A DNA stretch of 64,000 nucleotides, from the NCBI RefSeq assembly GCF_025143985.1, contig NZ_CP083564.1, positions 2,233,501 to 2,297,500 of the forward strand, in the 5' to 3' direction. Position numbers and translations under genes: made by a program. Of this stretch, positions 1 to 7,399 are shown piece after piece. The first letter of the stretch is position 1; each line of letters opens with the position of its first letter. The notes below the pieces were generated by a model. That model had not been told where the DNA came from. It did not search any database and worked only from the letters and a program-made list of their open reading frames with translations. Source of the DNA: Sulfitobacter sp. W027 (GTDB taxonomy: Bacteria; Pseudomonadota; Alphaproteobacteria; Rhodobacterales; Rhodobacteraceae).

Positions 1-81
1 AGATGTTGCGTTCAAATATGTGTCATGGACCCAACGCTCTGCCCCCGCGTTGATCTGTGAAGATTATAAACGGAGCACTCC

Positions 82-753
82 ATGACCAAGACACTTTTCC
101 TCACCGGCGCCTCCAGCGGGATCGGCGCTGCCACTGCCCGTGCCGCCGCCAAAGCAGGTTGGAACATCGGCCTTTTTGCCCGCAGCGAAGACAAGTTGAA
201 CGACCTCGCCGCCGAGATTGGCGATCAGGCGCTGGTGCTTGTGGGCGATGCCACGGACTACGATGCGCAGAAACAGGCGCTCGACAAGCTGGCCAATCAC
301 TTTGGCGGGGTAGATGCCGCCTTTGCCAATGCCGGGCGCGGCACCAGCCCTGCGGGCACAGAGAACGGCGATCCGCAGGATTGGAAGGCGATGGTCGACC
401 TCAATATCATGGGCGCGCTCTATACCGCTCATGCCGCCATGCCGCATCTGCGCAAAACCACCGGGCAATATGTCGTCACCGGCTCCGCCGCAGGGCGCCG
501 CCATATCCAAGGCTCAATCTACAGCGCGACGAAGTGGTTCATCCACGGCTTAGCGGGCAATCTGGCCGATGAGATGGCCGAATGGGGCGGGCGCTGCATG
601 GTTGTGTCCCCCGGAATGGTCGACACCGCGTTTTTTGATGAGGCCAAGCCCGACAAGCTGCAGCCCGAGGACGTGGCAAATGCCGTCATGCATGCCCTTG
701 AGGCCCCGGCTCGTGCAGCTATCCGTGAGATCCACCTGATGCCAACGGGATAA
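82..753 (+). CDS. SDR family NAD(P)-dependent oxidoreductase
   Basis: A 223-residue classical short-chain dehydrogenase/reductase. The Rossmann glycine motif TGASSGIG lies at residues 8-15, the NAG motif at 83-85, the structural Asn near 109 and the catalytic Ser135/Tyr147/Lys151 set (YSATK). The protein is slightly short for the family (about 250) because the C-terminal substrate loop is abbreviated. The ATG follows a GGAG-like ribosome site. The substrate cannot be told from sequence. It converges on the yjbQ-like gene, so it is probably a monocistronic cytosolic enzyme. Confidence 0.9.
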   Translation: MTKTLFLTGASSGIGAATARAAAKAGWNIGLFARSEDKLNDLAAEIGDQALVLVGDATDYDAQKQALDKLANHFGGVDAAFANAGRGTSPAGTENGDPQDWKAMVDLNIMGALYTAHAAMPHLRKTTGQYVVTGSAAGRRHIQGSIYSATKWFIHGLAGNLADEMAEWGGRCMVVSPGMVDTAFFDEAKPDKLQPEDVANAVMHALEAPARAAIREIHLMPTG

Positions 754-771
754 GCCCTTCCCGGTCCGGCG

Positions 772-1188
772 TCAGTCGGGCCGGAAATGCGCAGCGATTT
801 GGCGTTGATGAGGCGCGTCACGATGCTCAAACAAGTAAATGCCCTGCCATGTGCCCAGCATCATACGCCCCCGCGCCACGGGGATGCTGAGGCTCACCGG
901 CAGAACCGAGGCTTTGATATGCGCAGGCATATCGTCCGGACCTTCCGCCACATGGGTGAGATACCCCATCTGCGGCGCGTCAGCGGGCGGCACCAGCCGC
1001 GTGAAATAGGCGAGCAGATCGCGCTGCACGTCTGGGTCTGCATTTTCCTGTATCAATAGGGAGGCGGAGGTGTGGCGCAACAATAGAGTCAACAGCCCAT
1101 CGCTCTGGCCCGCAAGCCAACGGGCCACGTCATCAGTAAACTCGTAAAGCGCTTGCCCTTGCGTTTGAAGGGTAAAGACGGTCTGCAT
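772..1188 (-). CDS. YjbQ/UPF0047 family protein
   Basis: A 138-residue protein of the YjbQ family (secondary thiamine-phosphate synthase enzyme in databases; the physiological role is poorly settled). Family hallmarks are the HTSASLLIQENADP segment about a third of the way in and the GTWQGIYLFEHRD block near the C-terminus, which carry the His and Glu residues of the small beta-barrel active site. The reading frame stays open upstream to 1254, but the ATG at 1188 gives the family-length N-terminus (MQTVFTL), so I chose it. Four nucleotides separate it from the upstream secreted-protein gene, suggesting cotranscription. Confidence 0.88.
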   Translation of the reverse strand: MQTVFTLQTQGQALYEFTDDVARWLAGQSDGLLTLLLRHTSASLLIQENADPDVQRDLLAYFTRLVPPADAPQMGYLTHVAEGPDDMPAHIKASVLPVSLSIPVARGRMMLGTWQGIYLFEHRDAPHQRQIAAHFRPD

Positions 1189-1192
1189 CGGT

Positions 1193-1672
1193 TTAGCACG
1201 GCTCCCAAGTCTGCGCTTCGAAGTCCCAGCATTGTCCAGCTGCCTGTTTGGCATCGCTCAACGCAAGGAGGCCCAGCTCTGCCGATCCACGGTCACAGGT
1301 GAGCGCGGCAATCTCACGGTCACCTTCGCCAACCGTGACCCCACCATGGCTGGACTGATCGAATTTGTCGTAGGAACTGTAGACCTCATAACTGTATGCG
1401 CCATTGCGAAAGGTCGTGATTTCCCAGATGGCGCGGCCAATGCCCGGCCACGGTTGGTGCGGGACCTCATGGATCGGCGCGGTCAGGGTAAGGTCCGGCG
1501 GGTCTTTCGGGCCAAAGCGGTAAGTCACGGCATACCCGGTGATACAGACGTCGAGCTGCTTTGCCCCATTGCCGATCGTGCAGCCTAGTACCGTGGTGCT
1601 GTCAGAGGCGCAGAACGCAGTGGCTTGGCCGACGCCAAAGGTCAGAAACAGACTGGCAAACAAGAGACGCAT
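1193..1672 (-). CDS. Hypothetical secreted protein
   Basis: A 159-residue protein that I do not recognise. The ATG at 1672 starts a clear Sec signal peptide (MRLLFASLFLTFGVGQATA) ending at about residue 19. The mature part has about six cysteines, including one at each end, compatible with disulfides in the periplasm. An upstream start at 1729 is in frame but would put 19 residues before the signal peptide, so I rejected it. It lies just upstream of the yjbQ-like gene and is probably cotranscribed with it. Confidence 0.75.
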   Translation of the reverse strand: MRLLFASLFLTFGVGQATAFCASDSTTVLGCTIGNGAKQLDVCITGYAVTYRFGPKDPPDLTLTAPIHEVPHQPWPGIGRAIWEITTFRNGAYSYEVYSSYDKFDQSSHGGVTVGEGDREIAALTCDRGSAELGLLALSDAKQAAGQCWDFEAQTWEPC

Positions 1673-1753
1673 AAGGTCGATCCGTAGCTGGGTTCCGCTC
1701 AGAATAGGCCCGAGGGGCGGCGGAAACAACGGTGTCGGCCCTGAACTGCCGCC

Positions 1754-2164
1754 CTAGAAATCCTCTAGCTCGATCTGACGGTCCAGACAGAACTGTCGCG
1801 CGTGATGGCTGGGCAGGTTCTCTCCGGCGCGGCGCACGGTGACAGAGTAGGACTGCCCCGTATCCCCGCTCACGCGTTCCGGATCAGTGGTGAAAACCAC
1901 GCCAGTTCGGCCCACGCCGCTGACCGATGGGCCGCGTGGCGTCTTGACGAAGAGCCGCTCACCTCTCGGCAGGCCCAATACGTTCTGAGCGAAATCCGCA
2001 GCGGCGCACCAGATATGGCGCGCACCCGCGCCATGATCCTCAATCACCTCAAAGTCGCGCGCGGTGAGCGGCACAACGATGAGCCAGTTCTCGGCCCGGT
2101 AAGCCTGCGCGGCAGCGTGAAGCGGCATCAACAGGCAAAGAAGCATAAGGATAGATTTGCGCAT
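1754..2164 (-). CDS. Hypothetical secreted protein
   Basis: A 136-residue protein with a signal peptide (MRKSILMLLCLLMPLHAAAQA, cleavage near residue 20). The mature domain is small, with two cysteines and a stretch of alternating hydrophobic residues (LIVV, GVVFTT) suggesting a beta-rich periplasmic fold. The start is set by the signal peptide and an AAGGA-type site just upstream; frame-open sequence further upstream was not used. No function is assigned. It lies in the same orientation as the preceding secreted protein with an 81-bp gap. Confidence 0.75.
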   Translation of the reverse strand: MRKSILMLLCLLMPLHAAAQAYRAENWLIVVPLTARDFEVIEDHGAGARHIWCAAADFAQNVLGLPRGERLFVKTPRGPSVSGVGRTGVVFTTDPERVSGDTGQSYSVTVRRAGENLPSHHARQFCLDRQIELEDF

Positions 2165-2268
2165 CGGAGGATCCTTTTGGCGGCATCCCTCTGATGTAAG
2201 CTTTGTGCGGGGCGGGTCAAAGGTCCACCCCGCAAAAGAAGGCGCGGCCACCGGGGCCGCGCGATATT

Positions 2269-4251
2269 TTATTGATCGAGGAAGCTGCGCAGCTTGCGCG
2301 AGCGGCTCGGGTGTTTGAGCTTGCGCAGGGCCTTGGCTTCGATCTGGCGAATACGTTCGCGGGTGACTGAGAACTGTTGGCCAACCTCTTCAAGCGTGTG
2401 GTCGGTATTCATGCCGATCCCGAAACGCATCCGAAGGACACGTTCCTCACGCGGGGTGAGCGATGACAGCACGCGGGTGGTGGTTTCCTTCAGGTTTTCC
2501 TGAATGGCGGAATCCAGCGGCAGAACCGCGTTCTTGTCCTCGATGAAATCGCCCAGCTGGCTGTCTTCCTCATCACCAATCGGCGTCTCGAGGGAGATCG
2601 GCTCCTTGGCGATCTTCATCACCTTGCGGACCTTCTCAAGCGGCATTTGCAGCTTTTCGGCCAGTTCCTCTGGCGTTGGCTCGCGGCCAATCTCGTGCAG
2701 CATCTGGCGACCGGTACGAACCAGCTTGTTGATCGTTTCGATCATATGCACCGGAATACGGATGGTGCGTGCTTGGTCAGCAATCGAACGGGTGATTGCC
2801 TGACGGATCCACCATGTCGCGTAGGTCGAGAATTTATAGCCGCGACGGTACTCGAACTTGTCCACGGCCTTCATCAAGCCGATGTTGCCTTCCTGAATGA
2901 GGTCAAGGAATTGCAGGCCACGGTTCGTGTACTTTTTGGCGATGGAGATCACGAGACGCAGGTTCGCCTCGACCATTTCCTTCTTGGCCTGACGGGCTTC
3001 TTTTTCGCCCTTCTGAACCTGCTGCACGATGCGGCGGAATTCTGAGATATCCAGACCAACGTACTGACCAACCTGCGCCATGTCGGCGCGCAGTTCTTCA
3101 ACCTTGTCGCTGGAGCGTTCGATGAACATCTGCCAACCGCGACCGGACTTCTCGGCCATGCGCTCCATCCAGTTGGGATCAAGCTCGTAGCCACGATAGT
3201 TGTCGACGAATTCCTTGCGGTTGATCCGTGCTTGGTCGGCCAGCTTCACCATGGCGCTGTCGATCTGCATGATGCGGCGGTTGATGCCGTAAAGCTGATC
3301 GATCAGGGCTTCGATGCGGTTGTTGTGCAGGTGAAGCTCATTCACCAAAAGCACGATCTCGGAGCGCAGCTTTTGGTACATCGCTTCTTGGTCCTTTGAG
3401 AAGGACCCGTCTTCGTTCAGCGTGGCCGAGATGCGGCTGTCCTGCATCGCGCTAAGCTTTTCGTAATCATCTGCGATGATGTCGAGCGCTTCGAGCACTT
3501 GAGGCTTCAGCGCAGCTTCCATGGCCGCAAGGCTCATGTTGGCCTGTTCGTCCTCATCGTCATCATCGTCCGTCGAGATCGGATTGCCGTCAGCGTCGTA
3601 CTCGGGCTTCGAGTCTTCGCTCTTGGTCTCGCTCCCGGCGGTGGGGGCGACCACGGGAGAGGTCTCTTCCTCGTCGCCCATCTGCGTGCCGAAGGTCGCC
3701 TCAAGATCGATCACATCGCGCAACAGAATGTCTTCGGAAAGAAGTTCGTCGCGCCAGATTGTGATCGCTTGGAAAGTCAGCGGGCTTTCGCAAAGCCCGG
3801 CAATCATCGTGTTGCGGCCAGCCTCGATGCGCTTGGCGATGGCGATCTCGCCCTCGCGGCTGAGCAGCTCAACACTGCCCATCTCGCGCAGGTACATGCG
3901 CACCGGGTCGTCGGTACGGTCAAGTTTCTCCGAGGTGCCCGAAGACAGCGCCACATCGCGGTTGGATTCAGTCGTCGCGATTTCGGTCGAGCCCTTGGCC
4001 TCTTCCTCTTCGGCTTCCTCATCCTCAATGATGTTGATGCCCATTTCCGAGAGCATCGACATCACGTCTTCGATCTGTTCCGAGCTTACCTGATCAGGTG
4101 GCAGCACGGTGTTCAACTGATCGTAGGTGATATAGCCCTTTTCGCGCGCCTCACCGATCATCTTCTTCACGGCGGCCTGGCTCATATCGAGCGAGTGGCC
4201 TGCTTCGGAATCGTCGGTCTTTGCGTCGTCGTTCGTATCTTTGGCAGCCAT
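2269..4251 (-). CDS. rpoD: RNA polymerase primary sigma factor RpoD (sigma-70)
   Basis: A 660-residue housekeeping sigma factor. The N-terminal region 1.1 is followed by region 1.2 ([21 protein letters not shown]), an acidic non-conserved insert with a run of Asp/Glu, the highly conserved region 2 ([20 protein letters not shown], -10 recognition and melting), region 3, and region 4.2 with the -35 helix-turn-helix ([20 protein letters not shown]) close to the C-terminus. The ATG at 4251 has a strong GGAGGAG ribosome site; an in-frame ATG 11 codons upstream lacks this support. It lies downstream of dnaG in the same direction, the conserved macromolecular-synthesis arrangement, here without rpsU next to it. 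Confidence 0.98.
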   Translation of the reverse strand: MAAKDTNDDAKTDDSEAGHSLDMSQAAVKKMIGEAREKGYITYDQLNTVLPPDQVSSEQIEDVMSMLSEMGINIIEDEEAEEEEAKGSTEIATTESNRDVALSSGTSEKLDRTDDPVRMYLREMGSVELLSREGEIAIAKRIEAGRNTMIAGLCESPLTFQAITIWRDELLSEDILLRDVIDLEATFGTQMGDEEETSPVVAPTAGSETKSEDSKPEYDADGNPISTDDDDDEDEQANMSLAAMEAALKPQVLEALDIIADDYEKLSAMQDSRISATLNEDGSFSKDQEAMYQKLRSEIVLLVNELHLHNNRIEALIDQLYGINRRIMQIDSAMVKLADQARINRKEFVDNYRGYELDPNWMERMAEKSGRGWQMFIERSSDKVEELRADMAQVGQYVGLDISEFRRIVQQVQKGEKEARQAKKEMVEANLRLVISIAKKYTNRGLQFLDLIQEGNIGLMKAVDKFEYRRGYKFSTYATWWIRQAITRSIADQARTIRIPVHMIETINKLVRTGRQMLHEIGREPTPEELAEKLQMPLEKVRKVMKIAKEPISLETPIGDEEDSQLGDFIEDKNAVLPLDSAIQENLKETTTRVLSSLTPREERVLRMRFGIGMNTDHTLEEVGQQFSVTRERIRQIEAKALRKLKHPSRSRKLRSFLDQ

Positions 4252-4276
4252 CTCATGCTCCTCCAGCGCGTCAGCG

Positions 4277-4316
4277 CGAATCATCCGCAGATGATTCGGT
4301 TTTCCGAATCATGCGG
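4277..4316 (-). promoter_or_regulatory. Alternative hairpins between dnaG and rpoD
   Basis: In the 136-bp gap between dnaG and rpoD, CGAATCAT (4277-4284) pairs perfectly with ATGATTCG (4291-4298) around a 6-nt loop. The segment 4285-4299 can instead pair with 4304-4316 around a TTTC/GAAA loop with a small bulge. The two hairpins share bases, so only one can form. No U-run follows. A transcript-processing site, internal promoter region or attenuator are all possible; in E. coli the equivalent gap contains an RNase E cleavage site. Confidence 0.45.
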
Positions 4317-4387
4317 GGTTCTTGGTGATTCTTAAACCCGTTACCCGGCATTTTCAAAAAGTCCTTCAAAAGGGTCACGTTGATGCC

Positions 4388-6388
4388 TCATCCGCGGCCC
4401 TTCGACTTGTCATATTTAATCGTTCCTAGCAGCGCGTCGAGGGCGCTGCGTTCATCGCGGCTCATGGTCATGCCGTTGTCGCCAACGTCAAATTCACCGT
4501 TGTTGTCTTCCTGTGCACTGCGGCGGGCAATGTCGGCGGCGCGGGCCGCTTCGCTCAGACGCCAGGTGACCCCCTCGTCTGCCGGGCCGCTTAAGTCTTC
4601 TACGGCTTCGGCAATTTCCTCGTTCAGCCCGCGGGCGGCGTCCAATTTGGCCAGTTCCTCGGCCACGGTCATCCGGGTCATTTCCACATTGCCGGGTTTA
4701 CGGATGCAGGGCGTGATCGCAACGTGGCGTTGCGCCTTGATGTTTTCAAGGGTTTCCCAGCCCAGAGAATAGGAAATCTCTTCGCGCAGCACCTCTTCAC
4801 CGGCATGGCCAAAGCGCAGCAGAAGGTCGCGCAACCGCGCGTGGTCGGGGTCCGCGCAGCCCATCCCTTCCAGCCCGGTCTCAAAGGTTTCGATCAATTG
4901 GGGGCAGCCTGCCAAAGCGACTAGGATCACGGCCTCGCGCAGATGCATGCCCACCTGATCATCGCTCATCGCCACAAGGGCTGAGGCTTTGGTGCTAGCC
5001 AAGGGTGCCAGTGGAGCGCCCCAGTTGCCCCCTTTGCCGCCCTTACCGCCGCCCTTGCCCGGCCCCCTGCCCCCTTGAGGGCGGAAATCAGCGCGCTGTT
5101 TTTGCGGGCGGAAGAGATCCCACCGTAGGTCTTTGATCTCTTGCCCGTAGTGGCTGCGGATCGACGGATCGCGGATAAGTTTAATCTTTTCGCGTAAACT
5201 TTTATCCAGCGCAGCCTTGCGTTCGGGGCTGTCGAAAACCTTGCCTTCAGTCTCGCGCTGCCAGAGCAGGCGAACCATAGGCAGGGCGCCGTCCAGCAGT
5301 TTTTGCAAGGCGCCCGCCCCTTGTGCGCGCAGCAAATCATCGGGGTCTTGCCCCTCGGGCATCATGGCAAAGCGCAGGCTTTGCCCGGCCTCCAACAGCG
5401 GCAGGGCCAGATCAATCAGACGCAATGCCGCGCGTTGACCCGCCGCATCGCCATCCAGCGTGATGATCGGCTCGGGCGCGATACGCCAAAGCATCTGCAA
5501 TTGGTTTTCGGTGATCGCGGTGCCGAGCGGTGCCACGGCTCCCTCAAAGCCCGCGCCATGCAGGGCAATCACATCCATATAGCCTTCGGCCACGATCAGT
5601 GGCTGACCCCGGCCTGCAGCGGCGCGGGCGTCTTTCACGTTGTAGAGGCTTCGGCCCTTGTCAAAAAGTTCGGTCTCAGGAGAGTTGAGGTATTTAGCCT
5701 TATCTTCCGGGTCCATCGCGCGGCCACCAAAGGCAATCGCCCGGCCCCGGGCATCCCGGATCGGGAACATGATGCGGCCGCGGAAAGTGTCGTAAGGCCG
5801 TCCGCCCTTCGTCGAAGGTTTTGCTAGCCCCGCGCCAAAGATCAGGTCATCCGCGACCCTTTTCGCCTTCAGCGCGTCCCACAGCCCCTGCCAATTATCT
5901 GGGGCAAAGCCAATTTCCCAATGCGCCTGCGCCTGTTCCGACAACCCGCGCTTGGCCAGATAGTCACGCGCCGCCCCTGCAGCCCCAGTGCGCAGCTGCA
6001 GACGGAACCATTGCACTGCCTGTTCCATCACCTCGGCCAGTTGCGTGCGTTTGTCGGCCTTGGCCTGCGCGCGCGGGTCTTGCTTAGGAACCGGCATGCC
6101 GACTTCGCGGGCGATGATCTCCACCGCCTCCATGAAGCTTACATTCTCGGTCTCGCGCACGAAAGAGATCGCATCGCCCTTCGCGTGACAGCCAAAGCAA
6201 TAGTAGAACCCCTTGCGGTCATCGACGTGGAAGCTGGCCGATTTCTCCTGATGGAAGGGGCACGGCGCCCACATGTCGCCCTTGCCCTGATTGGACTTTC
6301 GATTGTCCCATATGACCTTGCGCCCCACCACCTGAGACAGGCTGGCGCGGTCACGCAGTTCTTCCAAAAATCCAGGGGGCAGGCTCAT
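4388..6388 (-). CDS. dnaG: DNA primase DnaG
   Basis: A 666-residue replicative primase that makes RNA primers for DNA replication. The N-terminal zinc-binding domain has Cys43, His46, Cys64 and Cys67 (CPFH...CFGC). The catalytic TOPRIM core includes EGYMD (Glu268) and DGDAAG (Asp312). The C-terminal helicase-binding region is preceded by a Gly/Lys-rich linker near residue 450. The reading frame extends 21 codons further upstream, but the family N-terminus begins at MSLPPGFLEELRDR (ATG at 6388). rpoD follows on the same strand. Confidence 0.97.
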   Translation of the reverse strand: MSLPPGFLEELRDRASLSQVVGRKVIWDNRKSNQGKGDMWAPCPFHQEKSASFHVDDRKGFYYCFGCHAKGDAISFVRETENVSFMEAVEIIAREVGMPVPKQDPRAQAKADKRTQLAEVMEQAVQWFRLQLRTGAAGAARDYLAKRGLSEQAQAHWEIGFAPDNWQGLWDALKAKRVADDLIFGAGLAKPSTKGGRPYDTFRGRIMFPIRDARGRAIAFGGRAMDPEDKAKYLNSPETELFDKGRSLYNVKDARAAAGRGQPLIVAEGYMDVIALHGAGFEGAVAPLGTAITENQLQMLWRIAPEPIITLDGDAAGQRAALRLIDLALPLLEAGQSLRFAMMPEGQDPDDLLRAQGAGALQKLLDGALPMVRLLWQRETEGKVFDSPERKAALDKSLREKIKLIRDPSIRSHYGQEIKDLRWDLFRPQKQRADFRPQGGRGPGKGGGKGGKGGNWGAPLAPLASTKASALVAMSDDQVGMHLREAVILVALAGCPQLIETFETGLEGMGCADPDHARLRDLLLRFGHAGEEVLREEISYSLGWETLENIKAQRHVAITPCIRKPGNVEMTRMTVAEELAKLDAARGLNEEIAEAVEDLSGPADEGVTWRLSEAARAADIARRSAQEDNNGEFDVGDNGMTMSRDERSALDALLGTIKYDKSKGRG

Positions 6389-6502
6389 GACTTCATATAC
6401 CGGGCGGGGCGGATCAGAGTCCAGAGGAGGCAGGTCAGCCACGGGCGGCAAAGCGCCCTTCCATACTGGGCAGCGCCCCTGCCCAGTATGATGCTTGTCA
6501 GC

Positions 6503-6811
6503 TTACTGCGCGAGGCACATTTCTTTCCATGCAGCGGAAAGATCGTTCTTTTTCACATCGCGCATTTTCATTTCATAGACCCAAGGGGTCACCAGCGGGA
6601 TCGCGGTGTTAAAGCTCTCGGGCCATGTTGCCTTAGCCTTCACGGCGGCGGGGACTTCGCGTTCTTTCACCCGGTCCAGCCGTGCCTGCTGCACGGCGGC
6701 GACCACGGCGGCCTGATGCATACAGCTGTCTTCTTTTTTCGAGGCTGCCAGCGCCGGGCCCGAGACCGCCATGCTCATTGCGGCCAATGCGGCCAAAATC
6801 GTTCTGTTCAT
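6503..6811 (-). CDS. Hypothetical small secreted protein
   Basis: A 102-residue protein with a signal peptide (MNRTILAALAAMSMAVSGPALA, cleavage near residue 22) and a charged mature part with two cysteines, one early (SCMH) and one near the C-terminus (EMCLAQ), which may form a disulfide. I do not recognise the family. It sits between the sarcosine oxidase operon upstream and dnaG downstream, all on the same strand, with gaps of 51 and 114 bp, so readthrough from the sarcosine oxidase operon is possible but unproven. Confidence 0.75.
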   Translation of the reverse strand: MNRTILAALAAMSMAVSGPALAASKKEDSCMHQAAVVAAVQQARLDRVKEREVPAAVKAKATWPESFNTAIPLVTPWVYEMKMRDVKKNDLSAAWKEMCLAQ

Positions 6812-6862
6812 GTCTATGCTCCATCGTTTGCCAAACGGGGATTCGGGCCCCCGCCGGATAAC

Positions 6863-7399
6863 CTAGCGCCGCGATGCCACCGCTTCCATAGCGCGGCGCA
6901 ATTCCTGCACCAATGTGGCGGCCATCGACCGATAGACCATCAGCAGAAACCCGGTCTCGGTGCGGGTGATCGAAGCGGGCATGTCGCGCAATTGGCTGCG
7001 CAGGGTCTGGCCGGATTTGAACGCCGCATCGCGCAGATCCACCGGTGCCAATCGCGCCAGCACATCCTCGGCCCCCGCCCCCTGCAATTCCGCCACCGCC
7101 CATCCGTCCGAGACCTCTACAAGGGCTGCATGTTTCGCAAGCGCCTCATCAGGCGTAGGCCCGACAAGCAGCGCCTCTTCCCGGCCAAACCACAGGCATT
7201 GGGCATCGCCCTCAGCGGTGCTCTGAAGTGGCTCTGGCAGTGCAACCCCATGGGCCGCCTCAAGCGCTTTGGAGAGGCCCGCCCGATCAAACACGCCCAG
7301 TACGGTCAACTGGCCCAGATCACGGGCCGCCACCGTCATGTCACCGATGTGCAGCGGGAGCAGCTCGCCGAACGGCGTTTGCGCTTTCAATTCAACCAC
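6863..7399 (-). CDS. soxG: Sarcosine oxidase gamma subunit
   Basis: A 178-residue subunit of heterotetrameric sarcosine oxidase, related to the folate-binding GcvT fold; it helps pass the oxidised methyl group to tetrahydrofolate. The assignment rests on its position as the last gene of soxBDAG and on typical segments such as VLGVFDRAGLS and the C-terminal SITRTETGFLLMVYRSMA. No ATG is available: I chose the GTG at 7399, 8 bases after a perfect GGAGG, which overlaps the soxA stop by 8 bp and implies translational coupling. A TTG at 7426 is the alternative. Confidence 0.9.
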   Translation of the reverse strand: MVELKAQTPFGELLPLHIGDMTVAARDLGQLTVLGVFDRAGLSKALEAAHGVALPEPLQSTAEGDAQCLWFGREEALLVGPTPDEALAKHAALVEVSDGWAVAELQGAGAEDVLARLAPVDLRDAAFKSGQTLRSQLRDMPASITRTETGFLLMVYRSMAATLVQELRRAMEAVASRR

